DNA of 64,000 bases. Origin: Neobacillus niacini (lineage in GTDB: Bacteria; Bacillota; Bacilli; Bacillales; Cytobacillaceae). The stretch covers positions 124,001 through 188,000 of the forward strand of contig NZ_JACWFG010000012.1 of NCBI RefSeq assembly GCF_019749295.1, given 5' to 3'. Below, one piece after another: positions 1-9,358 of the stretch. Made by a program: the position numbers and the translations under genes. The first letter of the stretch is position 1. Every line of letters starts with the position of its first letter. Under the pieces are notes generated by a model. It did not search any database. It was not told the DNA's origin and worked only from the letters and a program-made list of their open reading frames with translations.

Positions 1-311
1 TCTCTACTCTTTGAAGGTACAGGTGATTCAGGTTGTCCTGGCTTTGGTTCTTGTCTGCCTCTCTTAAAAGTAATAAAGCCATTTAAAAATGACTCTAACA
101 TATTATTTGTGCAATTTATATGTTCCTCATCTTCCGCTATATCCTCTTCATAATAATCTTCGTCATCGTAATTATCCGTTGGTTTTGTAAGGATTTTAAG
201 CACTTCATCCTTCGTTACTTCAGTGCCGCCTAATTTAAATATCTCAACCATATCACTATTTTTTATATCTAGCGCATACCTTAATCGAATTAATATATCA
301 TTATTCTCCAT
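1..311 (-). CDS. YehS-like DUF1456 protein, C-terminus cut by window edge
   Basis: This frame begins at an ATG (309-311) with GGAGG seven bases upstream and runs off the left edge, so about 103 codons are visible. The N-terminus (NNDILIRLRYALDIKNSDMV) followed by EIFKLGG matches the start of the YehS/DUF1456 family, whose members repeat a short helical module with this 'VEIFKL' signature. An acidic linker rich in D and E lies near residues 48-63, then FLNGFITFKRGR resembles the start of the second module. The function of the family is unknown; the assignment rests on pattern recognition only. Confidence 0.7.
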   Translation of the reverse strand, partial: MENNDILIRLRYALDIKNSDMVEIFKLGGTEVTKDEVLKILTKPTDNYDDEDYYEEDIAEDEEHINCTNNMLESFLNGFITFKRGRQEPKPGQPESPVPSKSR

Positions 312-368
312 TTATAAACCTCCATTATGATTTCTATATGTATAGCACAAGTATATCCGTTTGCAATA

Positions 369-1076
369 TCAGACAGTCATTTTCCAACTGGATAGTGCCA
401 GCCAGTTTTCCTGCTGCTTATAATCGGGAAGTATTTTACCAACAAGCCTCCAAAAGGAACGATCATGATTCAAGTGAACCATATGGCACATTTCATGAAC
501 GACTACATAGTCAATCACCTGCTGTGGCGCCATCGCCAATCTCCAATTAAAGGTTAACTGCTGCTTTGAATCACAGGTTCCCCAGTTCGTCTTATTATCA
601 GTTATCTTGATTGACCGAGGCTTTGATTTAAAGTTGCTTTGGTAAGACCTTATACTCCTCTCGACTAACATCTTACACTGCTGATAGTAAAAACGCTTTA
701 ATGCTTGTCTTATTTTTTCCTCTTCAAGCTGTTTCACAAAAATATGTAACTTATCTTCTGCAAACACTGCATAGTCTTGCTCAATAGTAGTATCTTTCGA
801 TATTTGAATAGGATATTCTTTTCCTAAATAAAGAAAGCTCTCTCCATGATCATAGGTCTTCACCTTTGATCCCAGGGTTCTATCCTTCATTTCTTTACGT
901 TTTTCCTGGATCCACTCCCATTTTTCCTCTAAAGCCAAAATGACTTGTTCATCGGAAATTCCTTTTGGAGCCTGAACTTCAACATTTCCATAAAGGTCTA
1001 TAGAAATGCTCATCGATGTACGCTTTTTATATTTTATCTCAAAACGAATGGTCTCACCTAAATAATTATGAATCAT
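369..1076 (-). CDS. YgjP/SprT-like zinc metallopeptidase domain protein
   Basis: The product is 235 aa. A zinc-protease helix HEMCH lies near the C-terminus, followed by HLNHDRSFW, the pattern of the YgjP (DUF45, M48-like) family. There is no signal peptide or membrane segment, so it is probably cytoplasmic. The ATG at 1076 is preferred to one 21 bases upstream because AGAGGTG lies six bases before it. Upstream residues FEIKYKKRTSMSISID give the usual beta-rich N-terminal half of the family. The gene stands alone. Its substrate is unknown; YgjP homologues are often near restriction or DNA-processing genes but nothing of that kind is visible here. Confidence 0.75.
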   Translation of the reverse strand: MIHNYLGETIRFEIKYKKRTSMSISIDLYGNVEVQAPKGISDEQVILALEEKWEWIQEKRKEMKDRTLGSKVKTYDHGESFLYLGKEYPIQISKDTTIEQDYAVFAEDKLHIFVKQLEEEKIRQALKRFYYQQCKMLVERSIRSYQSNFKSKPRSIKITDNKTNWGTCDSKQQLTFNWRLAMAPQQVIDYVVVHEMCHMVHLNHDRSFWRLVGKILPDYKQQENWLALSSWKMTV

Positions 1077-1269
1077 GTCATCACCTCTACTGTTCAACCA
1101 ATCACAGCTAAAAAAAATTAGAGCGGAAATACTAATTCTACTCTAACCATTTAAAGCTTGTAAACATACATACTCCAGGAATATTTCTTATTTTTTTTTA
1201 ACTAGAAGAATAGTATTATAGAATTGTCTTATTTTAGAAAAATTAATAGCTTACTAGGAAGGAGCAGAA

Positions 1270-3573
1270 ATGAAAATTAACAAAAACACAGTGGGATTTA
1301 TTTTGGCAGGAATCCTGCTTCTGTTGTATCTGAAATTTCCACTGCCCGCCTCAGCGGAAATAAATACTGCTATAGGGTATATGGATAGGCCGATTTCTAG
1401 CTCATCACTTTATGGGACACAAGAAATTTATGGTTGGTTTTTAGATGAAAGCGAAGTTGCAAAAATTGAAGTGCTGGTAGATGGTGCAGTTGCCGGCCAG
1501 GCTGTCTATGGTGATGCGCGACCTGATGTTCAAAAGTTTTACCCTCAGTTCAAGAATGGTAACGCTGGATTTCATTATTCACTCGATACCACCAAATTCA
1601 CTGACGGCAAACATACTGTTACCATCAAGGAAACAGGTAAAAATGGCCATGTAACTACATTGCCCGCTAGTACAATAATGATTGAAAATTCCTTAGGATT
1701 TTTGGACAAGCCAGCATCGGGTTCAACAATGAGCGGGACTCAAAACGTTTATGGATGGTTTTTGGATGCCGGCAAAGTAGCAAAAATTGAAGTATTAGTA
1801 GATGATACAGTGGTCGGCCAGGCTTTCTACGGTGATGATAGACCCGATGTCCGAAAGTTTTACCCTCAGTTCAAGAATGGAAAGGCTGGTTTTCACTTTT
1901 CCCTTGATACAACCAAATTCACTGACGGCAAACATACGGTGACGATTAAAGAAACTAGTTCGAATGGTCATGTAACTACTTTACCTGCTAGAAACATTAC
2001 CATTGAAAATGCATTAGGGTTCATGGATAGACCGGCTTCTGGCTCATCTATAAACGGGACTCAAAACGTTTATGGATGGTTTTTGGATCAAAGCGGAGTG
2101 GGAAATATCGAGGTTTTGGTTGATGGTATAGTTGTCGGTCAAGCAGTCTACGGTTTTAAGAGACCTGATGTCCAAAAGTTCTACCCTCAATTTAAAAATG
2201 GGAAATCAGGGTATCAATATGCACTCGATACAACGAAATTCACTGATGGCAGGCATACTGTTGCAATCAGGGAAACAGGTAAGAATGGTCGTGTGACAAC
2301 ATTACCTGCTAGTACGATAAATATTGATAATGCATTAGGATTTTTAGATAAGCCATCTTCTGGCTCATTAATAAACGGAACCCAAAATGTCTATGGATGG
2401 TTTTTGGATCAAAGCGGAGTGGCGAAAATAGAAATTTTGGTTGACGGAGCAGTGGTTGGCCATGCTGACTACGGTGACGCCCGACCTGATGTCCAAAGGT
2501 TTTATCCTCAGTTTAAAAATGGCAAATCTGGTTATCACTATGCCCTTGATACAACCAAATTCTCTGACGGTCAACATACAATTACGATAAGGGAAATGGG
2601 TAGGAACGGTCAAGTCACAACATTATCGGATCGTACTGTTACGATTCAAAATGCATTGGGATTTTTGGATTCCCCGAAACCAGGAACAAGCATCAGAGGG
2701 AAACAAAAGGTTTATGGCTGGATTCTTGATAATCACGGAGTTGAAAAAGTAGAAGTATTAGTCGACAATGTGGTGGTTGGTCAAGCATTCTATGGTGATA
2801 CGCGGTCAGATGTCCAAAGGTTTTATCCTCAATTTCATAATGGGAAGGCTGGATTCCATTATGAACTCGATACAACCAAGTTCCCGGATGGCCAACATAC
2901 TATTACAGTCAGAGAAACCAGTAAGAACGGTCATGTTACAATATTGCCTGCAAGTACTGTCACGTTCAATCAATCCTCCAAAACGGTATTTTTAGATCCT
3001 GGACATGGTGGATCTGATCCTGGTGCAACAGCTGGCGGTTATAAAGAAGCTGACTTAAATTTGTCAGTTGCTAAAAAAGTACAAGCTATATTATTGAACC
3101 GCGGGTATACAGTGTATATGGCGCGTACTGCCAACACCTACCTATCATTGCTAGATCGTTCTAAAATGGCAAATGATTTAAAGACCGATATTTATGTTAG
3201 TATTCATACAAACTCTACAGCAGGCGGAGAAACTTCTGTCAATGGTATTGAGTCATACTATTATAAATATTTTCCAGAATATCCTTCAAAAATCAATGAG
3301 GATATGCATGATGATCCTGACAGAATTCTAAGGAGTGTAACACTTACTAATTTAATTCAGGAAAATTTGCTAGATTATACAGGTGCAAATGATCGTGGAA
3401 CAGCTGGGGACACCTTTTCAGTTTTACGTGAGTCTGCCATGCCTGCGACATTAACTGAAATTGGTTTTATTAACAATTCAAGTGAACGGAAGAAGTTAAT
3501 AACTGATTCTTATCAAAACCTATTAGCAAGGGCAATAGCTGATGGAATTGATCAATACTTTAAAATTTACTAA
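1270..3573 (+). CDS. Secreted N-acetylmuramoyl-L-alanine amidase with five Ig-like repeats
   Basis: The product is a 767-aa exported protein. Residues 1-29 form a signal peptide ending PASAE. Five consecutive modules of about 107 aa (residues 35-569) each carry YGWFLD, 'VLVDG', RPDVQKFYPQFKNG and LDTTKF, typical of bacterial Ig-like wall-binding repeats. Residues 574-767 form an Amidase_3 catalytic domain with FLDPGHGG, KEADLN, SIHTNS and LTEIGFINN; H579, E593 and H646 would bind zinc and E730 would be the catalytic acid. It should cleave the amide bond between MurNAc and L-Ala in peptidoglycan. GGAAGGAG lies upstream of the ATG. The repeat stretch makes this longer than typical amidases. It is monocistronic, ended by the hairpin at 3602. 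Confidence 0.9.
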   Translation: MKINKNTVGFILAGILLLLYLKFPLPASAEINTAIGYMDRPISSSSLYGTQEIYGWFLDESEVAKIEVLVDGAVAGQAVYGDARPDVQKFYPQFKNGNAGFHYSLDTTKFTDGKHTVTIKETGKNGHVTTLPASTIMIENSLGFLDKPASGSTMSGTQNVYGWFLDAGKVAKIEVLVDDTVVGQAFYGDDRPDVRKFYPQFKNGKAGFHFSLDTTKFTDGKHTVTIKETSSNGHVTTLPARNITIENALGFMDRPASGSSINGTQNVYGWFLDQSGVGNIEVLVDGIVVGQAVYGFKRPDVQKFYPQFKNGKSGYQYALDTTKFTDGRHTVAIRETGKNGRVTTLPASTINIDNALGFLDKPSSGSLINGTQNVYGWFLDQSGVAKIEILVDGAVVGHADYGDARPDVQRFYPQFKNGKSGYHYALDTTKFSDGQHTITIREMGRNGQVTTLSDRTVTIQNALGFLDSPKPGTSIRGKQKVYGWILDNHGVEKVEVLVDNVVVGQAFYGDTRSDVQRFYPQFHNGKAGFHYELDTTKFPDGQHTITVRETSKNGHVTILPASTVTFNQSSKTVFLDPGHGGSDPGATAGGYKEADLNLSVAKKVQAILLNRGYTVYMARTANTYLSLLDRSKMANDLKTDIYVSIHTNSTAGGETSVNGIESYYYKYFPEYPSKINEDMHDDPDRILRSVTLTNLIQENLLDYTGANDRGTAGDTFSVLRESAMPATLTEIGFINNSSERKKLITDSYQNLLARAIADGIDQYFKIY
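1372..2976 (+). repeat. Five tandem 321-bp in-gene repeats
   Basis: Five head-to-tail copies of a 321-bp unit encode the Ig-like modules of the amidase. Long identical stretches (for example around 'TTTATGGATGGTTTTTGGAT' in units 2-4) show recent duplication or gene conversion. The fifth unit is the most diverged (YGWILDNHG). Array length could vary between strains. Confidence 0.9.
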
Positions 3574-3601
3574 TTTAATTATTAGTGCAATCATTAAATT
3601 C

Positions 3602-3639
3602 AGGACTAGAAATCATAGTAGATTTCTAGTCCTTTTTTT
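3602..3639 (+). terminator. Intrinsic terminator of the amidase gene
   Basis: A 13-bp perfect stem (AGGACTAGAAATC, loop ATAGTA) is followed by seven T. It lies between the convergent amidase and protease genes. Confidence 0.9.
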
Positions 3640-3655
3640 ATAAGCAGGTCTTGCT

Positions 3656-5335
3656 TTAATAGATTCCTACTGAATCAAATCCAGAATTTGCTGCAGCCAC
3701 TTCCTCGCTGCCTTCACCATAAAGATCAATTGCAGACTGAACAACAGCCTGACGGGCATCGCTAAAATCGGAATTAGGAGTTAAATAAACCGTTAGTGCA
3801 CGGTAGTATATCTGCCCTAATTTTTCCCTGCCAATTTCTTGAGCTATCAAGTATGCAGCATGGTTTGTAATGGAAGAGTTAACATGGACACCACCGCCAT
3901 CCACAGAAGTCGGCATATAGTAAAACTCGTCCATATGGTCTGGATAGACACCGCCATTTGTGCTATAGGACCTTCTTTGCTCGTTGCTGACAACAACACT
4001 GTTTGGACTACTTAAGCTTCGCAATACAGTGACACCGTCGGCTTTAGCAGCAGGTGCCATAATATCCTCACCCATTTCCCAATCACTGTCGTCAACGAGC
4101 GCACCAAATACATCAGCAAACGATTCGTTCAGCGCTCCGGATTGATTACGGTATACTAGGTTTGCAGAGTTAGTGATAACGCCATGAGTCATTTCATGGG
4201 CAGCTACGTCAAGACCAGCGGATAGAGATGTCATGAATACACCATCACCATCACCATAGGTCATCCAACGGCCATTCCATGAAGCATTGTTATAATTGGT
4301 ACCATAGTGAACTTTGGAAATGATTGCCATTCCTTCTCCATCCAGGGAATTGCGGTCATGCTCATTTAGAAAATACTCATATACCTTTTCGGAATTATAG
4401 TGTGCATCCACAAGCGCCCGGTCATAGTCACCGATAAATGCAGCTGAATTTCCTACATAGAGCGTATCATTACTAGAAGTGTTATCGTTTTTAGCATCGT
4501 ACGTTACGATTCCTTCAAGGTTCTCATGTGAGTAATCGGCTAACGCAAACTTCGTACCAGAATTTGGTTCCTTTACTTGAGTAATATGTAATTCCCTATG
4601 CTCACCGTGTACACCTTTTCCAGCACCTTTTTGTGACTTCCCTTCTTCTGCATGCATTAAGCCATTGTACTTATCAATGACTTTTCCTGTCTTAGCATCG
4701 ACAAAGACAAACCAGTTTCCAGGTTCCTCTCCCATGAAGTTAACGTTCACTTTATAGGCTGTATAATTTTCCCCTTCAATAGGAAGGACAACTAGCTCAG
4801 CAGTTGGTTCGTATGTCAGCTCTTCAGGTGCATTAACAGAGGATAATGCTGTCTTTAGTGCAGCATCACTGCTTAAAGAGGCAGACGTGTCAACTGATTG
4901 GTCAGCGATGGTCTGATTTACTCTTCCGTTGACGGAAACCACTTCATTATTTCCATTAAAGTGAACAACCACCTCTGCCCCTTCAACGTTTACTCCATTT
5001 ACCGCCTGATTAAAACGAACATGCGTCATACCAAGTTTATCTTTTTGAACACTTTTCACTTTCAACTTCTTATCCGGATTATTAATTCCCGTTTTGTCTT
5101 CGTTCTTCTTCAAGTAATTTATTGCTTCAGAGGAAGTGCTGGCTGCATGTTTTTCTGCAAAGCGCTCCTTCACAAATAATGGAACACTCGCCTTTTCATT
5201 CCATACCTTTAAAGCTTGTACACTATTCGTAACCTTTGTATCAGTTGGCTGTGCAAAAACACTGCTAGCTGGGATAGAGCCTGCCAACATTGCAGTTGAT
5301 AGAGCTACAGGTAAAATAAACTTTTTCTTCATCAT
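3656..5335 (-). CDS. Secreted M4 neutral metalloprotease (thermolysin/bacillolysin family)
   Basis: The 559-aa pre-pro-protein starts with a signal peptide (MMKKKFILPVALS to SVFAQ). An FTP/PepSY propeptide (about residues 30-225) precedes the M4 catalytic domain. H380, E381 and H384 form HEMTH and E404 in NESFADVF is the third zinc ligand; DGGGVHVNSSITNHA holds the active-site histidine region. The enzyme is an extracellular zinc endopeptidase activated by removal of the propeptide. The start at 5335 is chosen because GGGAGG lies six bases upstream; an in-frame ATG 33 bases further up has no such site. It is monocistronic and divergent from the pst operon. Confidence 0.95.
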   Translation of the reverse strand: MMKKKFILPVALSTAMLAGSIPASSVFAQPTDTKVTNSVQALKVWNEKASVPLFVKERFAEKHAASTSSEAINYLKKNEDKTGINNPDKKLKVKSVQKDKLGMTHVRFNQAVNGVNVEGAEVVVHFNGNNEVVSVNGRVNQTIADQSVDTSASLSSDAALKTALSSVNAPEELTYEPTAELVVLPIEGENYTAYKVNVNFMGEEPGNWFVFVDAKTGKVIDKYNGLMHAEEGKSQKGAGKGVHGEHRELHITQVKEPNSGTKFALADYSHENLEGIVTYDAKNDNTSSNDTLYVGNSAAFIGDYDRALVDAHYNSEKVYEYFLNEHDRNSLDGEGMAIISKVHYGTNYNNASWNGRWMTYGDGDGVFMTSLSAGLDVAAHEMTHGVITNSANLVYRNQSGALNESFADVFGALVDDSDWEMGEDIMAPAAKADGVTVLRSLSSPNSVVVSNEQRRSYSTNGGVYPDHMDEFYYMPTSVDGGGVHVNSSITNHAAYLIAQEIGREKLGQIYYRALTVYLTPNSDFSDARQAVVQSAIDLYGEGSEEVAAANSGFDSVGIY

Positions 5336-5603
5336 TCTCTGCCTCCCTTTATTTCTATTATTTTCCACAAAATCATTATAGGTTAATAGAAATAAATTAG
5401 CATGAATAATTATAATTATTTTAATATTGCAAAAACAGGATGACGCAGTACCAATTGTTTAATTTATATAGGTATAATCTACCAATTTTAACTACCTTTA
5501 CTCGTTACGAAAGTTAAGTATCGTTTTTTTATCATATATTATCAGTCGAAATAGCATATTAAGAACATTACATGTTACTAAAAAATAGTAGCGGGTGGAA
5601 AAA

Positions 5604-5694
5604 TTTACATTATCTCAAAGACCAATTAATAAATTTTACAAAACCTTTACATTAAATCCAAAGTAACTTTACATATAGTGTTTATTATTTTACA
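5604..5694 (+). promoter_or_regulatory. PhoP box array upstream of pstS
   Basis: TTTACA hexamers occur at 5635, 5646 and 5668, with TCCAAA at 5657 and tGTTTA at 5679 keeping an exact 11-bp phase. Further TTTACA copies lie at 5604 and 5689. Direct TT(A/T/C)ACA repeats every 11 bp are the known PhoP-binding architecture in Bacillus. The -10 element could not be placed firmly; TATTAT at 5683 is a candidate. The remainder of the 402-bp gap to the protease gene (5336-5603) is AT-rich and shows no other clear element. Confidence 0.85.
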
Positions 5695-5737
5695 TGTCGA
5701 ATAGAAAATCCAATCGATTATCTTGGAGGTTAAACAT

Positions 5738-6577
5738 ATGACGTTGAATAGAAAGACAATGCTGGGACTATTGGTACTATTCTTTACTGCCATTCTATCA
5801 GCATGCGGAAATAGCAGTGATGAAGGTGCAGACGCATCGAATAATGGTTCAGCCGTTACTGTTTCGGGATCTACGTCTGTAGGACCTCTAGCAGAAAAAA
5901 TTGCAGAAAAGTTTAAAGAAGAAAGTAATGTAAAAGTTGAAATAAATCAAATTGGATCCTCTGCAGGAATTACCAACGCTATAAATGGAGTATCCGAAAT
6001 CGGAATGTCTTCTCGTGATTTAAAAGAGGAAGAAAAAGCAAGCGGGCTAACGGAGACCATCATTGCTTATGATGGCATTGTAGTCGTAACACACCCCAGC
6101 AACAAAGTGAAAAACCTTACGATGGAACAAGTGAAGGCCGTTTTTACTGGTGAGGTTACAAATTGGAAAGAGTTGGGCGGCGCTGACATGGAAATTGTCG
6201 TTGTTTCCAGAGAGGATGGCTCAGGATCACGTGATGCCTTTCAAGAAATCGTAGGATATTCTTCAGGTGAATTAATAAGAAGTGCGATCATTGCGAGTGG
6301 TAACGGAAATATCAAAACGACGGTCGCAACCAATAAGCATGCGGTAGGGTTTATCTCATTCGAATATATTGATTCTTCCATATCCACTGTTGATATCAAT
6401 GGAGTGGAAGCGACAGCAGAGAATGTATTGCAGCAAAAATACAGCCTGTCACGTCCATTTTTATTTGTCCACAAAGAGGATCAAATAACTGATGGTGGAA
6501 AACAGTTTATCGACTATATTTTAAGTCCAGATGGACAATCCATTGTTGAAGAAACTGGAGCGATTCCAATTAAATAA
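5738..6577 (+). CDS. pstS: Phosphate ABC transporter substrate-binding lipoprotein PstS
   Basis: The 279-aa lipoprotein has the lipobox ILSAC with C23 as the lipidated residue. It contains the PstS phosphate-binding signatures VSGSTSVGPLAEKIAEKF, IGMSSRDLK and SREDGSGSRDAF. It captures phosphate outside the membrane for PstCAB. The ATG at 5738 is preferred because TTGGAGG lies nine bases upstream; the in-frame TTG at 5723 is part of that site. It is the first gene of a pstSCAB-phoU operon and sits directly under the PhoP boxes, so phosphate starvation should induce it. Confidence 0.95.
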   Translation: MTLNRKTMLGLLVLFFTAILSACGNSSDEGADASNNGSAVTVSGSTSVGPLAEKIAEKFKEESNVKVEINQIGSSAGITNAINGVSEIGMSSRDLKEEEKASGLTETIIAYDGIVVVTHPSNKVKNLTMEQVKAVFTGEVTNWKELGGADMEIVVVSREDGSGSRDAFQEIVGYSSGELIRSAIIASGNGNIKTTVATNKHAVGFISFEYIDSSISTVDINGVEATAENVLQQKYSLSRPFLFVHKEDQITDGGKQFIDYILSPDGQSIVEETGAIPIK

Positions 6578-6640
6578 CCACAAATACTACTGATTCACCA
6601 AAGGATCAGCAAGTGAAATAGAGTTTATGGAGGAATGCGT

Positions 6641-7540
6641 ATGCCACGGCAGCCCGAAGAGGTAATGAAATCAAATAAGAGGAAGTACATGTTAGAGAAG
6701 CTGTCATCAAGATTATTTCAGTTTTGTGCACTCCTTTCAGTTATTAGTTTACTATTAATCGTTGGATTTGTATTTTATAAAGGATCTCTGCCATTTGTAG
6801 CGGAAGGTTATAGTTTTTTTGACTTTCTATTTGGAGTAGATTGGGTGCCAAGTGAAGAGAAATTTGGCATATTGCCAATGATTGTAGCATCCATTTATTC
6901 AACCATTGGGGCATTAATAATTGGAGTTCCAATAGGTTTGTTTACAGCTATTTTTCTTGCTGAAATAGCACCCAAAAGGGTAGCTAAATTCATTTCTCCA
7001 GCTGTACAGCTGTTAGCTGGAATTCCGTCCGTTTTATATGGTGTATTTGGACTGGCACTTATTGTTCCATTTTTACAAAATCAATTAAACCTGGCAAAAG
7101 GGCAAAGCTTAATTGCAGTAATCCTTGTTTTAGCAATCATGATGCTTCCTACCATTGTAACGGTTGCGGAAACTGCGATTCGTGCAGTTCCCAAAACATA
7201 TCGTGAAGGTTCATTGGCACTAGGTGCTTCTGAAATAGAAACAATCTTTAAAGTCGTTGTCCCATCAGCTAAGTCAGGGATCATGGCCGCAATTGTTTTA
7301 GGACTAGGCAGAGCGATTGGTGAAACAATGGCTGTTATCTTGGTAGCCGGTAATAGTCTTATTCTGCCAACAAGCCTTACAGACAGTGTACGTCCATTAA
7401 CGACAAATATTGCGTTAGAAATGGGTTATGCCTTCGGAACTCACCAGGAGATGTTATTTGCTACAGGGATTGTTTTATTCTCGTTTATCTTAATCTTAAA
7501 CTTTGTATTAGCAAAGATCAGTTCGAAGGGTGGTAAGTAA
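6641..7540 (+). CDS. pstC: Phosphate ABC transporter permease PstC
   Basis: This is a 299-aa inner-membrane permease with six predicted membrane segments and the transporter EAA loop (TYREGSLALGASEIETIFKV). GIPSVLYGVFGL and GLGRAIGETMAVILVAGN are typical PstC motifs. The start at 6641 is favoured because GGAGG ends seven bases before it; the ATG at 6635 is only one base from that site. It pairs with PstA to form the channel and lies 63 bp after pstS. Confidence 0.93.
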   Translation: MPRQPEEVMKSNKRKYMLEKLSSRLFQFCALLSVISLLLIVGFVFYKGSLPFVAEGYSFFDFLFGVDWVPSEEKFGILPMIVASIYSTIGALIIGVPIGLFTAIFLAEIAPKRVAKFISPAVQLLAGIPSVLYGVFGLALIVPFLQNQLNLAKGQSLIAVILVLAIMMLPTIVTVAETAIRAVPKTYREGSLALGASEIETIFKVVVPSAKSGIMAAIVLGLGRAIGETMAVILVAGNSLILPTSLTDSVRPLTTNIALEMGYAFGTHQEMLFATGIVLFSFILILNFVLAKISSKGGK

Positions 7541-7541
7541 G

Positions 7542-8366
7542 TTGAGAAAGCAGAAAGATAAATTGTACCGTGGACTTCTTTGGGGTTCGGCTTTCTTGAC
7601 CGTTGCCGTACTCGTCATGATCGTTGGCTATATCTTTTTCAAGGGTTATCGTTTAATCAGCTTCGAATTTATCTTTGGTGACTATTCCCCTTCTGGCGGC
7701 GGTGGAATTTGGCCGATGATTATTACGACCATTTATACCATTGTTATTTCATTACTCATCGCAACACCAATTGGAATTTGTGCCGCGGTATATATGCAAG
7801 AATATGCAAAACAAGGCCGATTGGTAAATCTCATTCGTTTTGCAACCGAAAGCCTAACAGGAATCCCATCTATTATTTATGGATTATTTGGAGCAGTATT
7901 CTTCGTGACAACGTTGAAATTGGGTATGTCCATTATCGCAGCTTCTTTAACATTAACCATTATCGTTTTACCTGTAATAATCCGAACGACAGAAGAATCG
8001 CTTAAAACAGTTCCTCACTCCTATCGTGAGGGGTCATTAGCATTGGGAACAACCAAGCTGCAAACTTTATATAAAGTCATTTTGCCAAGTGCAATGCCTG
8101 GTATCTTATCTGGTATTATCCTTTCGATTGGAAGAATTGTTGGTGAGTCCGCTGCGATATTTTTAACAGCAGGAACAGTTGCAGCTATGCCTTCAAGCAT
8201 CTTCTCATCAGCACGAACATTAACGGTTCATTCCTTTTTAGTGACACAGGAATCAGGTGACATTGAATTAGCTTCAGCAGTTGGAATTGTCTTAATCGTA
8301 ATTATCCTAGCGTTGAATCTATCGGCAACGTTTATCTCGAAAAAATTAAATAAAGCTGATTATTAG
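7542..8366 (+). CDS. pstA: Phosphate ABC transporter permease PstA
   Basis: This permease of about 274 aa has six membrane segments, an EAA loop (SYREGSLALGTTKLQTLYKV) and the PstA motifs GIPSIIYGLFGA and SIGRIVGESAAIFLTAG. The likely start is TTG at 7542, one base after the pstC stop and eight bases after GGGTGG; a GTG at 7530 inside the ribosome site is possible but less likely. The tight junction suggests translational coupling with pstC. Confidence 0.92.
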   Translation: MRKQKDKLYRGLLWGSAFLTVAVLVMIVGYIFFKGYRLISFEFIFGDYSPSGGGGIWPMIITTIYTIVISLLIATPIGICAAVYMQEYAKQGRLVNLIRFATESLTGIPSIIYGLFGAVFFVTTLKLGMSIIAASLTLTIIVLPVIIRTTEESLKTVPHSYREGSLALGTTKLQTLYKVILPSAMPGILSGIILSIGRIVGESAAIFLTAGTVAAMPSSIFSSARTLTVHSFLVTQESGDIELASAVGIVLIVIILALNLSATFISKKLNKADY

Positions 8367-8367
8367 A

Positions 8368-8487
8368 GCTCTTTTCTTAAACTTTGCTGCTTATTGGAAC
8401 AAATATTAATAAGAAAAGAGCAACCCAACTAAATTTATAAGCGTTAAATAAATTTTGCCAAGTTAAAATCGGCTTTAGGATTTTAAC
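8368..8487 (+). other. Two hairpins in the pstA-pstB intergenic region
   Basis: GCTCTTTTCTTA (8368-8379) pairs perfectly with 8410-8421 across a 30-base loop. GTTAAAATC (8462-8470) pairs with 8479-8487. Neither is followed by a T run, so they are not classical terminators. They may stabilise or process the mRNA upstream of pstB, or lower its expression relative to pstSCA. Confidence 0.6.
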
Positions 8488-8528
8488 ATCAATGTTACGG
8501 AAATAGTTTATTAAAATGAGGTGCTGAC

Positions 8529-9341
8529 ATGAGTGCAAAAGATATTAAATTAAGGGTAAATAATTCAACACTGTTGCAGGAAGCAAATAAAGAAGTAAAG
8601 ATTAGTGTAAGAAATCTTGATTTGTTCTATGGAGAAAAGCAGGCGCTTTACTCCGTATCACTTGATATCCATGAAAATGAGGTTACTGCTCTAATAGGTC
8701 CATCTGGTTGTGGTAAATCCACCTTCCTGCGTACATTAAACCGAATGAACGATTTAATTGATGGCGTAAAAATTACCGGCAATATTACGATTGATCATGA
8801 GGATATATACAAAACCACTGATGTGATTAAATTAAGAACCAAAGTAGGGATGGTTTTTCAGAAGGCAAATTTATTCCCAATGAGTATTTATGATAATGTG
8901 GCATATGGTCCAAGAATGCAGGGAATTAAAAATAAAAAAGAACTAAATGAAATTGTTGAAAATAGTTTACGCGGTGCGGCCATTTGGGATGAAGTAAAGG
9001 ATCGTCTAAAAACATCTGCACTTGGCCTATCCGGCGGTCAACAGCAGCGTATTTGTATCGCACGTGCTATTGCAATGAAGCCTGATATCATTCTAATGGA
9101 TGAGCCTACTTCCGCATTGGATCCTATCTCTACTTTAAAAGTAGAAGAATTGATAGAAAATATGAAGAAGGATTATACCATTGTCATCGTTACCCATAAT
9201 ATGCAGCAAGCAGCAAGAGTCTCAGATAAGACAGCATTTTTCCTAAGTGGTGAAGTGGTCGAATATGATGTAACAAGTAAGATCTTTTCGATGCCGCATG
9301 ACCAGAGAACAGAAGATTATATTACTGGCAGATTCGGTTAA
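8529..9341 (+). CDS. pstB: Phosphate ABC transporter ATPase PstB
   Basis: This 270-aa ATPase has Walker [10 protein letters not shown], the Q-loop [19 protein letters not shown], the signature LSGGQQQR and Walker [14 protein letters not shown]. It powers PstCA. Only one pstB is present, whereas B. subtilis has two adjacent copies. AGGTG lies six bases before the ATG. It sits 162 bp after pstA across two hairpins. Confidence 0.95.
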   Translation: MSAKDIKLRVNNSTLLQEANKEVKISVRNLDLFYGEKQALYSVSLDIHENEVTALIGPSGCGKSTFLRTLNRMNDLIDGVKITGNITIDHEDIYKTTDVIKLRTKVGMVFQKANLFPMSIYDNVAYGPRMQGIKNKKELNEIVENSLRGAAIWDEVKDRLKTSALGLSGGQQQRICIARAIAMKPDIILMDEPTSALDPISTLKVEELIENMKKDYTIVIVTHNMQQAARVSDKTAFFLSGEVVEYDVTSKIFSMPHDQRTEDYITGRFG

Positions 9342-9358
9342 TTTAGGAGGGTCATAAA

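Noticed and set aside
2368-2613. Antisense frame inside the amidase repeats
   Set aside because: Shadow of a repetitive coding sequence; no ribosome site.
3656-5368. Protease start at the ATG 33 bases upstream
   Set aside because: No ribosome site there, and the extension would put a charged stretch before the signal peptide.
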